NCBI RefSeq assembly: GCF_004564135.1
Contig: NZ_CP038255.1
Location: 1,768,501 to 1,832,500 of the forward strand
Direction: 5' to 3'
Origin: Terasakiella sp. SH-1
Lineage (GTDB): Bacteria > Pseudomonadota > Alphaproteobacteria > Rhodospirillales > Terasakiellaceae
DNA: 64,000 nt
Shown here: positions 44,632 through 53,537 of the stretch, one piece after another
Layout: each line of letters opens with the position of its first letter
Position numbering within the stretch: the first letter of the stretch is position 1
Notes under the pieces: model-generated
The model's database searches: none
What the model was told of the DNA's origin: nothing
Seen by the model: the letters and a program-made list of their open reading frames with translations, nothing else
Made by a program: the position numbers and the translations under genes

Positions 44632-45345
44632 ATGCGCGAATCCAAAGATACCTCTATAGGCAACGAAACATCTAAATTGGACACCGGTTTATTGTGCCTG
44701 ATCATGCTTTCACAATTTTATGAACGCCCTGCCGAAGCAGACCAAATCAAGCATGCTTCAGGTAAATCAGGCATTATGTCGTCAGAGGATTTGTTGCTGG
44801 CAGCTAAGGAATTGGAGTTCAAGGCCAAGGCAGTGGAAACCAAATGGGACCGCCTGACAAAAACACCGCTGCCTGCCATTGCGCGTCGTCCTGACGGGCG
44901 CTTTTTTATTTTGGCAAAGGTATCCGAAGATAAGGTTTTGATCCAATGTCCGGAGGCAGGGCAACCGGAACAGCTGTCTCGTGATGAACTTGAGGAAGCC
45001 TGGGATGGGACCTTGATCTTGCTGACCACGCGTGCGCAGATCGCCGGGGAGCAGCGCAAGTTCGATATTTCCTGGTTTATCCCGGCCTTTATGAAATACC
45101 GCCGCCTGTTTGGCGAAGTTTTACTAGCTTCTTTTTTCCTGCAAGTATTTGCAGTGATTTCGCCCCTGTTCTTTCAGGTTATTATTGATAAGGTTCTGGT
45201 TCATCGTGGCCTGACCAGTCTGGATGTGCTCATCATCGCCATGATTGCCGTGGGTATTTTTGAAGTGCTGATCGGTGGTTTGCGCACCTATATTTTCTCC
45301 CATACGACCAACCGGGTGGATGTGGAGTTGGGGGCACGTCTTTTC
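44632..45345 (+). pseudogene. Type I secretion ABC exporter, 5' part (cut by IS3)
   Basis: The 238 residues kept show the C39-like N-terminal domain of RTX exporters (DTGLLCLIMLSQFYERPAEA; RPDGRFFILAKVSEDKVLIQ) and the start of the membrane domain (FMKYRRLFGEVLLASFFLQV, VIIDKVLVHRGLTSLDVLII, GLRTYIFSHTTNRVDVELGA). The catalytic cysteine of a true C39 peptidase is not apparent, as in HlyB-type exporters. At 45346 an IS3 copy begins, and the remaining membrane helices and the ATPase do not reappear on the other side. It was probably the exporter of the divergent RTX protein. Confidence 0.85.
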
Positions 45346-45425
45346 TGGCGTAGCCCCCGAAAAGTGGTCCACATAAAATGTTAGTTTTTTTGGCTTATTC
45401 AAATCCATGAATAAGGAGAAAAGAC

Positions 45426-45707
45426 ATGGGAAAACAGAAACGCCCAACGCCTGAACAGATCATCATGAAGCTTCGTGAAGCTGAGGTTTTTATTGCTCAA
45501 AGGCATACCATTGCCGATGCTGCCCGCAAAATCGGTGTGACGGAACAGACCTATTATCGCTGGCGAAGCCAGTATGGCGGGATGAAAACCTCTCAGGCCA
45601 AAAAGATGAAAGCTTTGGAACAGGAAAACGCCCGTCTTAAAAAGGCGGTGGCCGAACTGACGTTAGACAAGCTGATCCTCAAGGAGGCAGCCGAGGGAAA
45701 CTTCTGA
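45426..45707 (+). CDS. IS3 transposase OrfA (copy 3)
   Basis: The protein is identical to the copy-1 OrfA (93 residues, helix-turn-helix plus leucine zipper). The slippery GGGAAAC is at 45695-45701. Confidence 0.9.
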   Translation: MGKQKRPTPEQIIMKLREAEVFIAQRHTIADAARKIGVTEQTYYRWRSQYGGMKTSQAKKMKALEQENARLKKAVAELTLDKLILKEAAEGNF

Positions 45708-45742
45708 GCCCAGCACGCCGTCGCAACTGTGTTGACCACGTC

Positions 45743-46603
45743 ATGAACGTCCTTGCGATATCAGAACGTCGAGCTTGCAAGGTTCTTGGTCAGCACCGTT
45801 CGACCCAGCGAAAGAAGCCGACAAAGCAAGCAACGGATGCGGCTCTGACAGAAGCAATCACTGCACTGGCTGAATATTATGGGCGGTACGGTTATCGCAT
45901 GATTGCGGGTCTGCTGCGTCTTGAAGGCTGGTTTGTTAATCATAAGCGGGTTGAACGCATCTGGCGACGTGAAGGGCTTAAAATACCAAAGCAACAACCC
46001 AAACGAGGACGACTTTGGATGAACGACGGTTCCTGTATCCGTTTACGTCCTTGCTGGAAGAACCATGTTTGGGCCTATGACTTTGTCATGGATCGCACGG
46101 CTGATGGCAAGGCGTTCAGAATGCTTACTGTCATTGATGAATTCAGCCGTGAATGTCTGGCAATTGAGGTTGAACGTAAACTGAAATCCGAAGATGTCTT
46201 GCATGTTTTAACTGAATTGTTTGCCACACGCGGTGTCCCCGATCATATTCGCTCTGACAACGGGTCGGAATTTACGGCTCAAGTGGTTCGCGACTGGCTT
46301 GGCAAGGTCGGTTGCAAGACGCTCTATATCGAGCCGGGGTCACCTTGGGAAAATGGCTATAACGAAAGCTTCAATGGCAAGCTTCGCAATGAGCTTTTAA
46401 ATGGAGAAATATTCTACACTTTGCAGGAAGCAAAGGTACTGATTGAACGTTGGCGGCAATTTTACAACGAAGTTCGTCCGCACAGTTCATTGGGCTATAA
46501 GCCTCCGGCACCAAAAACAATCTTGCCTCGTCCTGATGTTCTGACTTACGCTACGCTCCAGTCGCCACATCAGGACGACATTGACCGCCAAAAACTAACA
46601 TAG
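45743..46603 (+). CDS. IS3 transposase OrfB (copy 3)
   Basis: The 286-residue DDE subunit is identical to the copy-1 OrfB, with all catalytic acidic residues present. Identity between copies points to recent transposition or gene conversion. Confidence 0.9.
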   Translation: MNVLAISERRACKVLGQHRSTQRKKPTKQATDAALTEAITALAEYYGRYGYRMIAGLLRLEGWFVNHKRVERIWRREGLKIPKQQPKRGRLWMNDGSCIRLRPCWKNHVWAYDFVMDRTADGKAFRMLTVIDEFSRECLAIEVERKLKSEDVLHVLTELFATRGVPDHIRSDNGSEFTAQVVRDWLGKVGCKTLYIEPGSPWENGYNESFNGKLRNELLNGEIFYTLQEAKVLIERWRQFYNEVRPHSSLGYKPPAPKTILPRPDVLTYATLQSPHQDDIDRQKLT

Positions 46604-46632
46604 CGGTTGGACCACCAAAGTGGGGCACGTCA

Positions 46633-47350
46633 TCTGCATGGACAAACTGAAAAAGGTTGGTCGGCAAAGACAGTCCGAAATCAACTTCAGGCGATCAGTT
46701 CCTTTTTGGATTGGTGTGTCGCTGAGGAAGTCATCTCAAAAAACCACGCAAAGTCTATCCCACGCCCCAAACTGCCGCAACGACTTCCCAAAGCTCTTTC
46801 ACAGGAAGAAGCACAGATCATTCTGACCTGCGCTAAAAACGCTGAATACCCAACACGTTTCCAACGCGCCAGAGCAACCGCTATTATCGGATGCTTTCTT
46901 TATACAGGTATACGCCTCAATGAACTCTATCAATTGCAGCTCACTCACATTGATCTAAACGCCCAAACCCTATTTGTTAGTCAAGGAAAGGGCGACAAAG
47001 ATAGGCTGATCCCCCTTGCTCCACAGGCAATACGCATTTTTAAAACCTATCTGCTTGAGCGGCGTAAACTAAATCCCAAATCTCCCTATTTCTTCACGTC
47101 AGTACAAGACAAGGAAAAGATGGGCGACAATGTGATTAAACGATTAATCGAAAAATTAAGAATCTTAAGCAAGGTAAATTTCTCTGCCCACGTTCTGCGC
47201 CATACATTTGCAACGCTCATGCTGCAAAGCGGTTGTGATCTCTTCAGTATTCAGAAGATGATGGGGCATAGTGACATTGCAACGACTTCGATTTACCTGA
47301 AGGCAACCGTCGAACATCTGCGAAATGAAATAGCCAAACACCCTTTATAG
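46633..47350 (+). pseudogene. XerC/D-like tyrosine recombinase, N-terminally truncated
   Basis: The first part has been removed by the IS3 junction; the frame picks up with QTEKGWSAKTVRNQLQAISS. The catalytic domain is complete: YTGIRLNELYQLQL (Arg I), VSQGKGDKDRLIPLAP (Lys), HVLRHTFATLMLQSG (HxxR) and MMGHSDIATTSIYLK (His/Trp position and nucleophile Tyr). An artificial start inside the IS end could still express it, but the core-binding domain is incomplete, so activity is doubtful. Confidence 0.8.
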
Positions 47351-47415
47351 TTTCTGCCAAATTGCCAAAAGCCTTTCCTATCTATATACTGGAAACATCT
47401 TAATTAGGAAATCAC

Positions 47416-47700
47416 ATGGCACATACAGTTCATCGTATCGACGTTACCAAAGATGAAGTTTTTGATGATTTGCAGAAACTCGCTGGATTATCTCATACCT
47501 CTGTGGATGAATATGCCACCACGATTTTAGCTGAATATGTCTCTGTGCAAAAATGGCAGATTGAACAAATCCAGCAAGCAAAAATAGAAGCTGATCAAGG
47601 TGGTCCATTTATTGCCAATGAGGATATGGCTTCCTGGGTAAATTCATGGGGAACCAAGAATGAACTCCCAGCCCCTAAAGCTACTATTTACACGAAATAA
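47416..47700 (+). CDS. Antitoxin of a ParE-type pair
   Basis: The 94-residue protein starts MAHTVHRIDVTKDEVFDDLQ and has a helical C-terminal half (AEYVSVQKWQIEQIQQAKIE, MASWVNSWGT). The position six bases before a RelE/ParE toxin and the helix pattern identify it as the antitoxin. The N-terminus may be a ribbon-helix-helix of the ParD/CopG kind, but I am not sure of the subfamily. TTAGGAAAT precedes the ATG. Confidence 0.75.
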   Translation: MAHTVHRIDVTKDEVFDDLQKLAGLSHTSVDEYATTILAEYVSVQKWQIEQIQQAKIEADQGGPFIANEDMASWVNSWGTKNELPAPKATIYTK

Positions 47701-47706
47701 CTCTAA

Positions 47707-47991
47707 ATGCAGATTATCTGGCTTTCGTCGGCACAAAATGATCTACGCCTTATTCGCGAGTATATTTTCAAAGAAAACCCTCAAGCTGCCAAAAAAGTAG
47801 CATTACGACTTCTTGAAAAAACGGCCCTCTTAGCAGATATGCCTGAGATAGGACGTTCTGGCCGTGTCACGGGGACCGAGGAGCTGATATTTCAAGATAT
47901 CCCGTTCATTGTTGTTTATCAACTTGGCCCTGATAGAGTTGAGATACTGCGTATTTTGCACACATCTCAAAAATGGCCTGATCGTTTCTAA
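47707..47991 (+). CDS. parE: RelE/ParE-family toxin
   Basis: The 94-residue protein fits the ParE pattern: IIWLSSAQNDLRLIREYIFK, then ADMPEIGRSGRVTGTEELIF, then PFIVVYQLGPDRVEILRILH followed by SQKWP. These are the conserved segments of ParE toxins. Together with the upstream antitoxin it forms the third toxin-antitoxin pair of the window and probably stabilises the integrated element. Confidence 0.88.
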   Translation: MQIIWLSSAQNDLRLIREYIFKENPQAAKKVALRLLEKTALLADMPEIGRSGRVTGTEELIFQDIPFIVVYQLGPDRVEILRILHTSQKWPDRF

Positions 47992-48115
47992 AAAGATTTC
48001 AAAATGATGCGTGATCATTTTGACCTTTTCTTCTCTTCCTTAAAAACCTTGTAAATGCACGTGGCATTTACACACTAGCCTTGATCTTCGACGGAGTATC
48101 CGTCCCAGTAGAAGA

Positions 48116-49300
48116 TCATTTGAGATATTCCGCCGTAGCGTCTTTCTTCCCTGAAAGACCTTTCGGCTTTTTCTTCACCTTGCGCACATTGATGGCCGAG
48201 GCATCCAACGTATTCTTGATGTGGGCGGCATAATGTCTTTCAATCATCTCCACGGATGTCCGGCAGTTCTTGGCGATTTGGTAGATGTCTGCACCTTCCA
48301 TGAGACGCAAGCAGATGTAGGTGTGTCTCAGGCTATACAGCGTCCGTTTCTGTCCGTCACGATCTACCTTGAGGTCTTGTTCTTCCAGAATGCGGTTGAA
48401 CATGCGCAGATGATTGTGGGGAAAGACCTTATCTGTTTCTTCGTAATCATTTCGTGCGCAAACTCGCTCATAAGGTCGTACAGCACCCTTGGTGGATTTA
48501 CAATACCCGACACCTCGTTTTCCCCGAACTTCAATCACAAGGATGGTTTCATCGGTGTCACCGTCTTCCACAATCTCAATATCACGGTGTTCAAGATTAA
48601 ACAGTTCATCAGAACGTAAGCCTGTGTTGGCAGTAAAGAGAACCATGTCGTGCAAGTCTTCTGCACTCTTCTTATGGCGTCCCCCTGTTACCGCTGCATT
48701 CTGTCTGGTCGCTTTATACAATTTCTCATACTGAGCTTTGCTGAACCAAGGGCGGTGAACGACCTTGCCCTGCGCCCCATAAGGCTGAGACATATCCGGC
48801 AGATGATCCAGCCAGCCATAGCGAATAGCTACCTTCAACACTTGCCTGAGTGTCACCACCTCATCATGGAGCGTACTGCGTGCCGGAGGCTTTGTTGCGG
48901 TCTCCATACGATGAATGCGATATTCCTGTATCAGACCTGCCGTAATTTCAGAGAGACCCTTCTTGCCAAAGAAAGGAACCAGATGAAGGCGTAACCGCGC
49001 CTTATGACCTTCTACCCACTTGGGACTGCGTTCGCCCTTGGTGGAAGCTTCATATTCATGGGCAAAACGATCCGCAACCTGCTTGAAGGTCTTCTCGTTC
49101 TTAATCAGCCCTTGGCGGCTTTTGTCACGTAAATTAAAGAACCAGTCCTCCGCATAGTCTTTCGCACAAGACAAGCTTTCTTCTTTGGTTGAGGATCGGT
49201 GGTTCTTTCCGGCAAGGAATGTAGAGCATTGCCAGTATTTGGAATTTTCACGGCGGTAGACATAGACTTTGCCGCCCATAATCGTGTGTTTCTCTGTCAT
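48116..49300 (-). CDS. int: Tyrosine-type integrase of a tRNA-targeting island
   Basis: The 394-residue protein has an N-terminal arm-binding part (MTEKHTIMGGKVYVYRRENS, YWQCSTFLAGKNHRSSTKEE), a SAM-like core-binding domain (FKQVADRFAHEYEASTKGER), and a catalytic domain with ANTGLRSDELFNLEHRD (Arg I), LYSLRHTYICLRLMEGADIY (HxxR-like region) and the C-terminal MIERHYAAHI (Tyr). It is oriented so that its start is 127 bases from the attachment core at 49427, the usual position of island integrases. Two further copies, one truncated and one a remnant, are at 55571 and 25213. It looks intact. Confidence 0.9.
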   Translation of the reverse strand: MTEKHTIMGGKVYVYRRENSKYWQCSTFLAGKNHRSSTKEESLSCAKDYAEDWFFNLRDKSRQGLIKNEKTFKQVADRFAHEYEASTKGERSPKWVEGHKARLRLHLVPFFGKKGLSEITAGLIQEYRIHRMETATKPPARSTLHDEVVTLRQVLKVAIRYGWLDHLPDMSQPYGAQGKVVHRPWFSKAQYEKLYKATRQNAAVTGGRHKKSAEDLHDMVLFTANTGLRSDELFNLEHRDIEIVEDGDTDETILVIEVRGKRGVGYCKSTKGAVRPYERVCARNDYEETDKVFPHNHLRMFNRILEEQDLKVDRDGQKRTLYSLRHTYICLRLMEGADIYQIAKNCRTSVEMIERHYAAHIKNTLDASAINVRKVKKKPKGLSGKKDATAEYLK

Positions 49301-49397
49301 ATCACTTCCTCTATGCAGTGGAGCAGAACTGTGTAAGGAATGTGTAACGATATCAGCGGGGATTCATCTTGTCAAACTTGCGCCCTTAAACGGAAAA

Positions 49398-49426
49398 AGC
49401 CTCTTAAGTCAAAGACTTAAGAGGCT
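49398..49426. terminator. Hairpin adjoining the attachment core
   Basis: AGCCTCTTAAGTC pairs perfectly with GACTTAAGAGGCT around AAA, and ends exactly where the 15-base core starts. The same hairpin stands at 56466-56494. It could be a terminator or an integrase-binding feature. Confidence 0.6.
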
Positions 49427-49441
49427 ATTGGTTGCGGGGGC
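49427..49441. repeat. Attachment-site core, copy 1
   Basis: ATTGGTTGCGGGGGC is repeated directly at 56495-56509, and its last 14 bases also occur at the tRNA-fMet scar at 30098. It is the reverse complement of the tRNA acceptor 3' end (GCCCCCGCAACCA). The bases to the right (TGGATT) resemble a T-arm for a few positions and then diverge. Confidence 0.8.
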
Positions 49442-49811
49442 TGGATTACTATTTGACAGATTGTTTGAAGCAGAGATCACGCCTTAATCAAAACCTAAAG
49501 AAATCAACCCGCATCTTATCAAATCCCTTGGCATATCAACGAGCGAAGAACATACCACTGAGTCAACTTTATAAAAAAGGTCCAAAATCTGATGCTTTCA
49601 ACTACATTCATGCAGGAGAAACGGTTTAGGCATCACAAGTGACAGTAACTTCAATGCGATACTGGATATATTATTGCGCCCGCCCAAAAACACTTTAAAA
49701 TCACAAAATACATCACATTCACATTCAAAAATAATTGCCATTAAAATTGCTTTATATTAACCTACGCCACCAATAGTCGAAGGTTGTATTTTCTTTGAAT
49801 TGGGTCAAATA
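49442..49811. other. Leader region of the ABC-oxygenase operon
   Basis: About 370 bases between the attachment core and the substrate-binding-protein start. A short open frame through 49626 has no ribosome site or recognisable family. The last 150 bases are strongly AT-rich and should contain the promoter of the operon, although I cannot point to a good -35/-10 pair. Confidence 0.45.
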
Positions 49812-50792
49812 ATGCTGATAAAAAAATCAAACCTCTTAGTAGCAAGTCTAATAGCTATAGTATTGGTTTTAAGTTTTCTCATTTCACGAGAAACTGCACA
49901 CGATAAAAAAGTGGTGGCTGTAACTCAATTATTAAGTCACCCTGCGCTTGACGATGTAAGAAAAGGTGTAATACAAGGCTTAAAAAACAATGGATATACA
50001 GAAGATGACAACCTGAAAGTCATCTTTGCAAATGCTAACGGAGACCCTTCTCTAACGGTTCCCATTGCCCAGAATTTTCAAAGAGAAAAGCCTGATCTTG
50101 TAATTCCAATTACAACCCCGTCCACACTTGGCATAGCAAAGACAATCAAGAATACGCCTATCGTATTTGCAGGAGTTACTGATCCTGTTGCAACTGGACT
50201 CGTTAAATCAATGCAGTCTCCAGGAGAAAATATAACTGGTGTAAGCGATCAATGGCCTTTTGAAAAACAACTCGAAGCGTTTTTGAAATATTTTCCAAAA
50301 ACAAAAAGTATTGGCATGCTTTATACTGTTGGCGATGATGTATCGCAACATGGCGTAAAGGCCATGAAAACAGCTACGCAAAAAAACAATCTATACCTCG
50401 TATTAAAGCCAATTTCTTCCTCACAAGATGTGTACCCCACTGCAGTTACACTACTTCGTGAAGTTGATACTATATTTATTGGAATTGATGCTGTAGTGAA
50501 TGAAAATACCGCATCTGTACTTAAGGCTGGCGAGCAAGCAAATAAACCAATTTTTGCCGGCGATTCAGGGAGTGTACAAAAGGGGGCAATCTTAGCGCTA
50601 TCTGTCAACATGCTTGACCTAGGAAAGTTAGCAGGTGACATAGCTGCTAAAGTTCTAGATGGGAAAAAACCAGCAGAAATCCCTGTAGGAGTTGTTTCGA
50701 GCGGAACAATCAGTGCAAACAAAACAATCGCAGAAAAGTATGGCCTCGACATCAATAAGTTAAAAGCCGATGGGGTTCAGATAGTTGAGTGA
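49812..50792 (+). CDS. ABC transporter substrate-binding protein (TrpX-type)
   Basis: The ATG at 49812 gives MLIKKSNLLVASLIAIVLVL, a signal peptide or anchor with no lipobox. The mature part matches the ABC_sub_bind family: VVAVTQLLSHPALDDVRKGV, PDLVIPITTPSTLGIAKTIK, NTPIVFAGVTDPVATGLVKS, and near the end GAILALSVNMLDLGKLAGDI. Members bind amino acids such as tryptophan or tyrosine, or remain uncharacterised. It heads an operon with its permease (8-base overlap) and ATPase. The substrate is unknown; an aromatic amino acid is a fair guess from the family. Confidence 0.85.
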   Translation: MLIKKSNLLVASLIAIVLVLSFLISRETAHDKKVVAVTQLLSHPALDDVRKGVIQGLKNNGYTEDDNLKVIFANANGDPSLTVPIAQNFQREKPDLVIPITTPSTLGIAKTIKNTPIVFAGVTDPVATGLVKSMQSPGENITGVSDQWPFEKQLEAFLKYFPKTKSIGMLYTVGDDVSQHGVKAMKTATQKNNLYLVLKPISSSQDVYPTAVTLLREVDTIFIGIDAVVNENTASVLKAGEQANKPIFAGDSGSVQKGAILALSVNMLDLGKLAGDIAAKVLDGKKPAEIPVGVVSSGTISANKTIAEKYGLDINKLKADGVQIVE

Positions 50793-51735
50793 GTTAGTTG
50801 CAAATACACTTTTTTTGCTTGATGCCACTCTGTATAACAGTACAGGCCTTCTATTTATCTTATTAGGTATATTCATCCTAATTAGAGTAGGAGGTTTCCC
50901 TGATTTGACAATTGATGGCTCTTTCACAATCGGTGCAGCCTTATTTGCTTCTTCAATAGTCGCAGGGTTTAGCACACCTATCTCTATGTTAATTGCTGCA
51001 ATCGGAGGGGTGGTTGGCGGGCTACTGACTTGGATTATAAATCAGAAACTCGGTGTGGGAAAAATCGTCTCTGGTATCCTCACCATGATAATCCTCACCC
51101 TGACGGCACCATATCTTTCAGGCGGCTCATCAGTAAGCTTAATTAATGTCGATAATTTTTATAGCTATATTGAAAGTTTAGATAATTCTATCACGCATTC
51201 AATAGCAAAGAATTTATCCTTTCAGCTCCATTTTGTTTTCATTTGCATCATACTGTCTCTCACTGCTCTCACAGTGTTTACCTTGATTCTATTTTTAAAG
51301 ACACCAATAGGATTAAAACTACGCTACCTTGGCTCCGCAAAAAAAACTCTATTAATCCCAAAAAAACAAGGCCAACTCTTGCTATTAATGGCCTTAACTT
51401 TAGGTAACTCTCTAGTCGCGATTGGAGGAGCTATTGAAGCACAAAGACGTGGGGGCTTTACTGTAAACATGGGTACAGGAATAATTTTGGTCGGCTTAAC
51501 TGCTCTAATACTAGGGGAAAGTATATGTAAATCTTATTGGAGAAGGAGTTTTTTAAGGATTAAAGAAAGCATCGGAGCAATAGCAATTGGCTGCGTAACC
51601 TATACATTAGGTGTCCAACTCATTCTAATGATAGGAATCGATTTTCTTGACCTTCGGCTAATAACAGCAATTTTCCTCCTCCTCCTGCTCGCCTTTGTCG
51701 GCCGCCGTCATTCCAGTTCAACACAGTTATTCTAA
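50785..51735 (+). CDS. ABC transporter permease (TrpY-type)
   Basis: The 316-residue protein has eight or nine membrane helices of the BPD_transp_2 (LivH/RbsC-like) fold, with FPDLTIDGSFTIGAALFASS, LGVGKIVSGILTMIILTLTA and RRGGFTVNMGTGIILVGLTA as landmarks typical of permeases paired with ABC_sub_bind proteins. There is no ATG near the N-terminus. The TTG at 50785, with GGGG ten bases upstream, is the likely start and overlaps the preceding gene by eight bases. Confidence 0.85.
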   Translation: MSELVANTLFLLDATLYNSTGLLFILLGIFILIRVGGFPDLTIDGSFTIGAALFASSIVAGFSTPISMLIAAIGGVVGGLLTWIINQKLGVGKIVSGILTMIILTLTAPYLSGGSSVSLINVDNFYSYIESLDNSITHSIAKNLSFQLHFVFICIILSLTALTVFTLILFLKTPIGLKLRYLGSAKKTLLIPKKQGQLLLLMALTLGNSLVAIGGAIEAQRRGGFTVNMGTGIILVGLTALILGESICKSYWRRSFLRIKESIGAIAIGCVTYTLGVQLILMIGIDFLDLRLITAIFLLLLLAFVGRRHSSSTQLF

Positions 51736-52334
51736 TGTATCAAGTAAGTCTAAACAGGTGCGGTTTCAAATATCCAAGCTCTGAGAAGTGGGCTGTGAGA
51801 GATATTGATTTAAATATTGAAACTGGCGATGTTATACGCATTAACGGACGCAATGGAGCTGGAAAATCAACCATTTTAAAAATAATTGCTTCGATATACC
51901 CCCCAACAGAAGGAAGCATTTCCATCAGCAAAAATTGCAATATTGCTTATATGGACCAGTATTCCACAAATCTAGTAGCGCATGACCTCACAATTAGGGA
52001 ACATATTGAAGCATTTATCTCGCACAAAGATCGTACAAAAAGCAAAGACATCTTTCAAAAAATGCAATCATTTGGATTGGGTTTAGAGGAAAACCTTGAC
52101 GAGTTTGTAGGACATCTTTCAGGCGGGCAACAACAGATTGTTGCTCTATTATCGGTACTTGCTGCTGGGGCCAACTTATTATGTCTAGACGAATACCTTA
52201 CTGCACTTGATCAAAAGTCGGTAAACATTGCTAATCAAATACTGTCTTTGCAGATTGAGGAAGAGGGCCTTTCAGTAATTGTAGTCAGTCACGAAGTACC
52301 ACAATTATTATTTAACAAAGAACTGCACCTGTAA
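51735..52334 (+). CDS. ABC transporter ATP-binding protein (TrpZ-type, short)
   Basis: The 199-residue ATPase has Walker A GRNGAGKST, Q-loop (YMDQYSTNL), signature LSGGQQQIVALL, Walker B LLCLDEYLTALD and H-loop VIVVSHEV. All needed motifs are present, although the protein is 50-60 residues shorter than usual members. Its ATG shares a base with the permease stop (TAATG). With the two preceding genes it makes a complete importer. Confidence 0.9.
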   Translation: MYQVSLNRCGFKYPSSEKWAVRDIDLNIETGDVIRINGRNGAGKSTILKIIASIYPPTEGSISISKNCNIAYMDQYSTNLVAHDLTIREHIEAFISHKDRTKSKDIFQKMQSFGLGLEENLDEFVGHLSGGQQQIVALLSVLAAGANLLCLDEYLTALDQKSVNIANQILSLQIEEEGLSVIVVSHEVPQLLFNKELHL

Positions 52335-52361
52335 TTTCCACAAATAAAACGGAAAACTAAA

Positions 52362-53537
52362 ATGATATCTGTGATTTTATATATTTTTTTATCTATCTCA
52401 GCTTCAACTATCACATTTCTCATATCCTTTTCTATCATTGACACCTATTCAGTTCATATATTCCATGCTACGGGAGTTGCGTTAGATAAAAATCCCTTTT
52501 ACCAGCTTATACTCTCATTTATTGCGACATTTTTAGTATTTATATTCACAACATCATGTTTTTTGATCTACACAGGGAAGAGTTTACAATCAAATATAAA
52601 CATACTTAAAAAACTATTCAGTAAAGAAAAACTGAAAGAGGTTATTCATGATATTGATGAACTTAAAGAGATAAAAAGAATAGCGAACGACAATAACTCA
52701 AAACTTGAGAAAATAAACATTACCACAAGCTCACTAAATGAAAGCTCAGAGAAAATTAAAAACAGTGACCGTATTATTCACGCATTCGACGGTAATGAAC
52801 GTAATATCAAGAATTATGTAATTAGTGTGAATAAAATTGAATCTCCAGAAAATACAAAACCTATTCCAAGTCAAGATATTAGAAAATGGAACCATACTTA
52901 TTCTTTTATGATGTATAACTCATTTCAAGATCTCCTTTTTACTCCTAATTACCTCGACCATTTCATTTCACTCCGAGATTCCACCTCCTGCCAGACCCGT
53001 ATAATTGTTGTTGATGATGAAATTCGGCACCAAATTGCACTTACTTCTTTCATGAAAATCTCTGTTAGCTTTGGAATTCGGAATTTTTTAATCAGTAGCA
53101 GCCGATTCCAACAGATAAAAGAAGCAATCCTTGAAGCTGATAACAAGAACTTTACAGAAGTGCTAAAGATTGCAGAAACTTTTGGAGAAGTGAATGTGTC
53201 ATGTGACGACATAAATAGTTATGTAGAAGGTAGCCCTATTTACATTCGATACAGTAAAGGAGAAGATGGATACCGAACCATACCAGAACAACCATATGCA
53301 AACAGAGATTTATCAAATGCAGTAAATCAACTAACCCCTGAAGAACAAGATCTTGTGAAAGATGTCTTGGATTTCATCCATCTTCTTACAACAGTGCTTG
53401 ATCCAATTGACCAGAAAAAACAAATTAGTGCAATTACTGATGAAAGCATAATGAAAGATTTAAGGAGTGGATATAACGACAGTCTAATTCCAAGGCTTAT
53501 TCATCTCCTGCAAGGAGGGAATGAATGCGCCATTTAA
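52362..53537 (+). CDS. Unknown two-helix membrane protein with coiled coil
   Basis: The 391-residue protein has two N-terminal membrane helices (about 1-28 and 46-72, around a short periplasmic loop), then a charged coiled coil (about 85-135: KEKLKEVIHDIDELKEIKRI and following) and a soluble cytoplasmic domain with TRIIVVDDEIRHQIALTSFM and FGIRNFLISSSRFQQIKEAI. I do not recognise it. It sits between the ABC importer and the oxygenase, overlapping the latter by 13 bases, so it was probably selected together with them. It could be a scaffold, a sensor or the peptide-handling component. Confidence 0.75.
   Translation: MISVILYIFLSISASTITFLISFSIIDTYSVHIFHATGVALDKNPFYQLILSFIATFLVFIFTTSCFLIYTGKSLQSNINILKKLFSKEKLKEVIHDIDELKEIKRIANDNNSKLEKINITTSSLNESSEKIKNSDRIIHAFDGNERNIKNYVISVNKIESPENTKPIPSQDIRKWNHTYSFMMYNSFQDLLFTPNYLDHFISLRDSTSCQTRIIVVDDEIRHQIALTSFMKISVSFGIRNFLISSSRFQQIKEAILEADNKNFTEVLKIAETFGEVNVSCDDINSYVEGSPIYIRYSKGEDGYRTIPEQPYANRDLSNAVNQLTPEEQDLVKDVLDFIHLLTTVLDPIDQKKQISAITDESIMKDLRSGYNDSLIPRLIHLLQGGNECAI

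Larger units (their letters stand above)
45346..46632 (+). mobile_element. IS3-family element, complete copy 3
   Basis: The element is 1287 bp and has the same ends, gene coordinates and protein sequences as copy 1 at 18511-19797. The flanking bases differ (TTTC on the left, TCTG on the right), so there is no target duplication. The left neighbour is an exporter gene and the right neighbour a recombinase gene, both cut at the element. This copy therefore marks a rearrangement junction, probably from recombination between IS copies. Confidence 0.92.

Noticed and set aside
49427-49470. A complete tRNA gene at the attachment core
   Set aside because: Only the acceptor 3' end and a few T-arm-like bases are present; the sequence then diverges and no cloverleaf can be drawn.
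49442-49626. Small gene just right of the attachment core
   Set aside because: The open frame begins inside the attachment region, has no ribosome site and no recognisable family, so it is probably chance.
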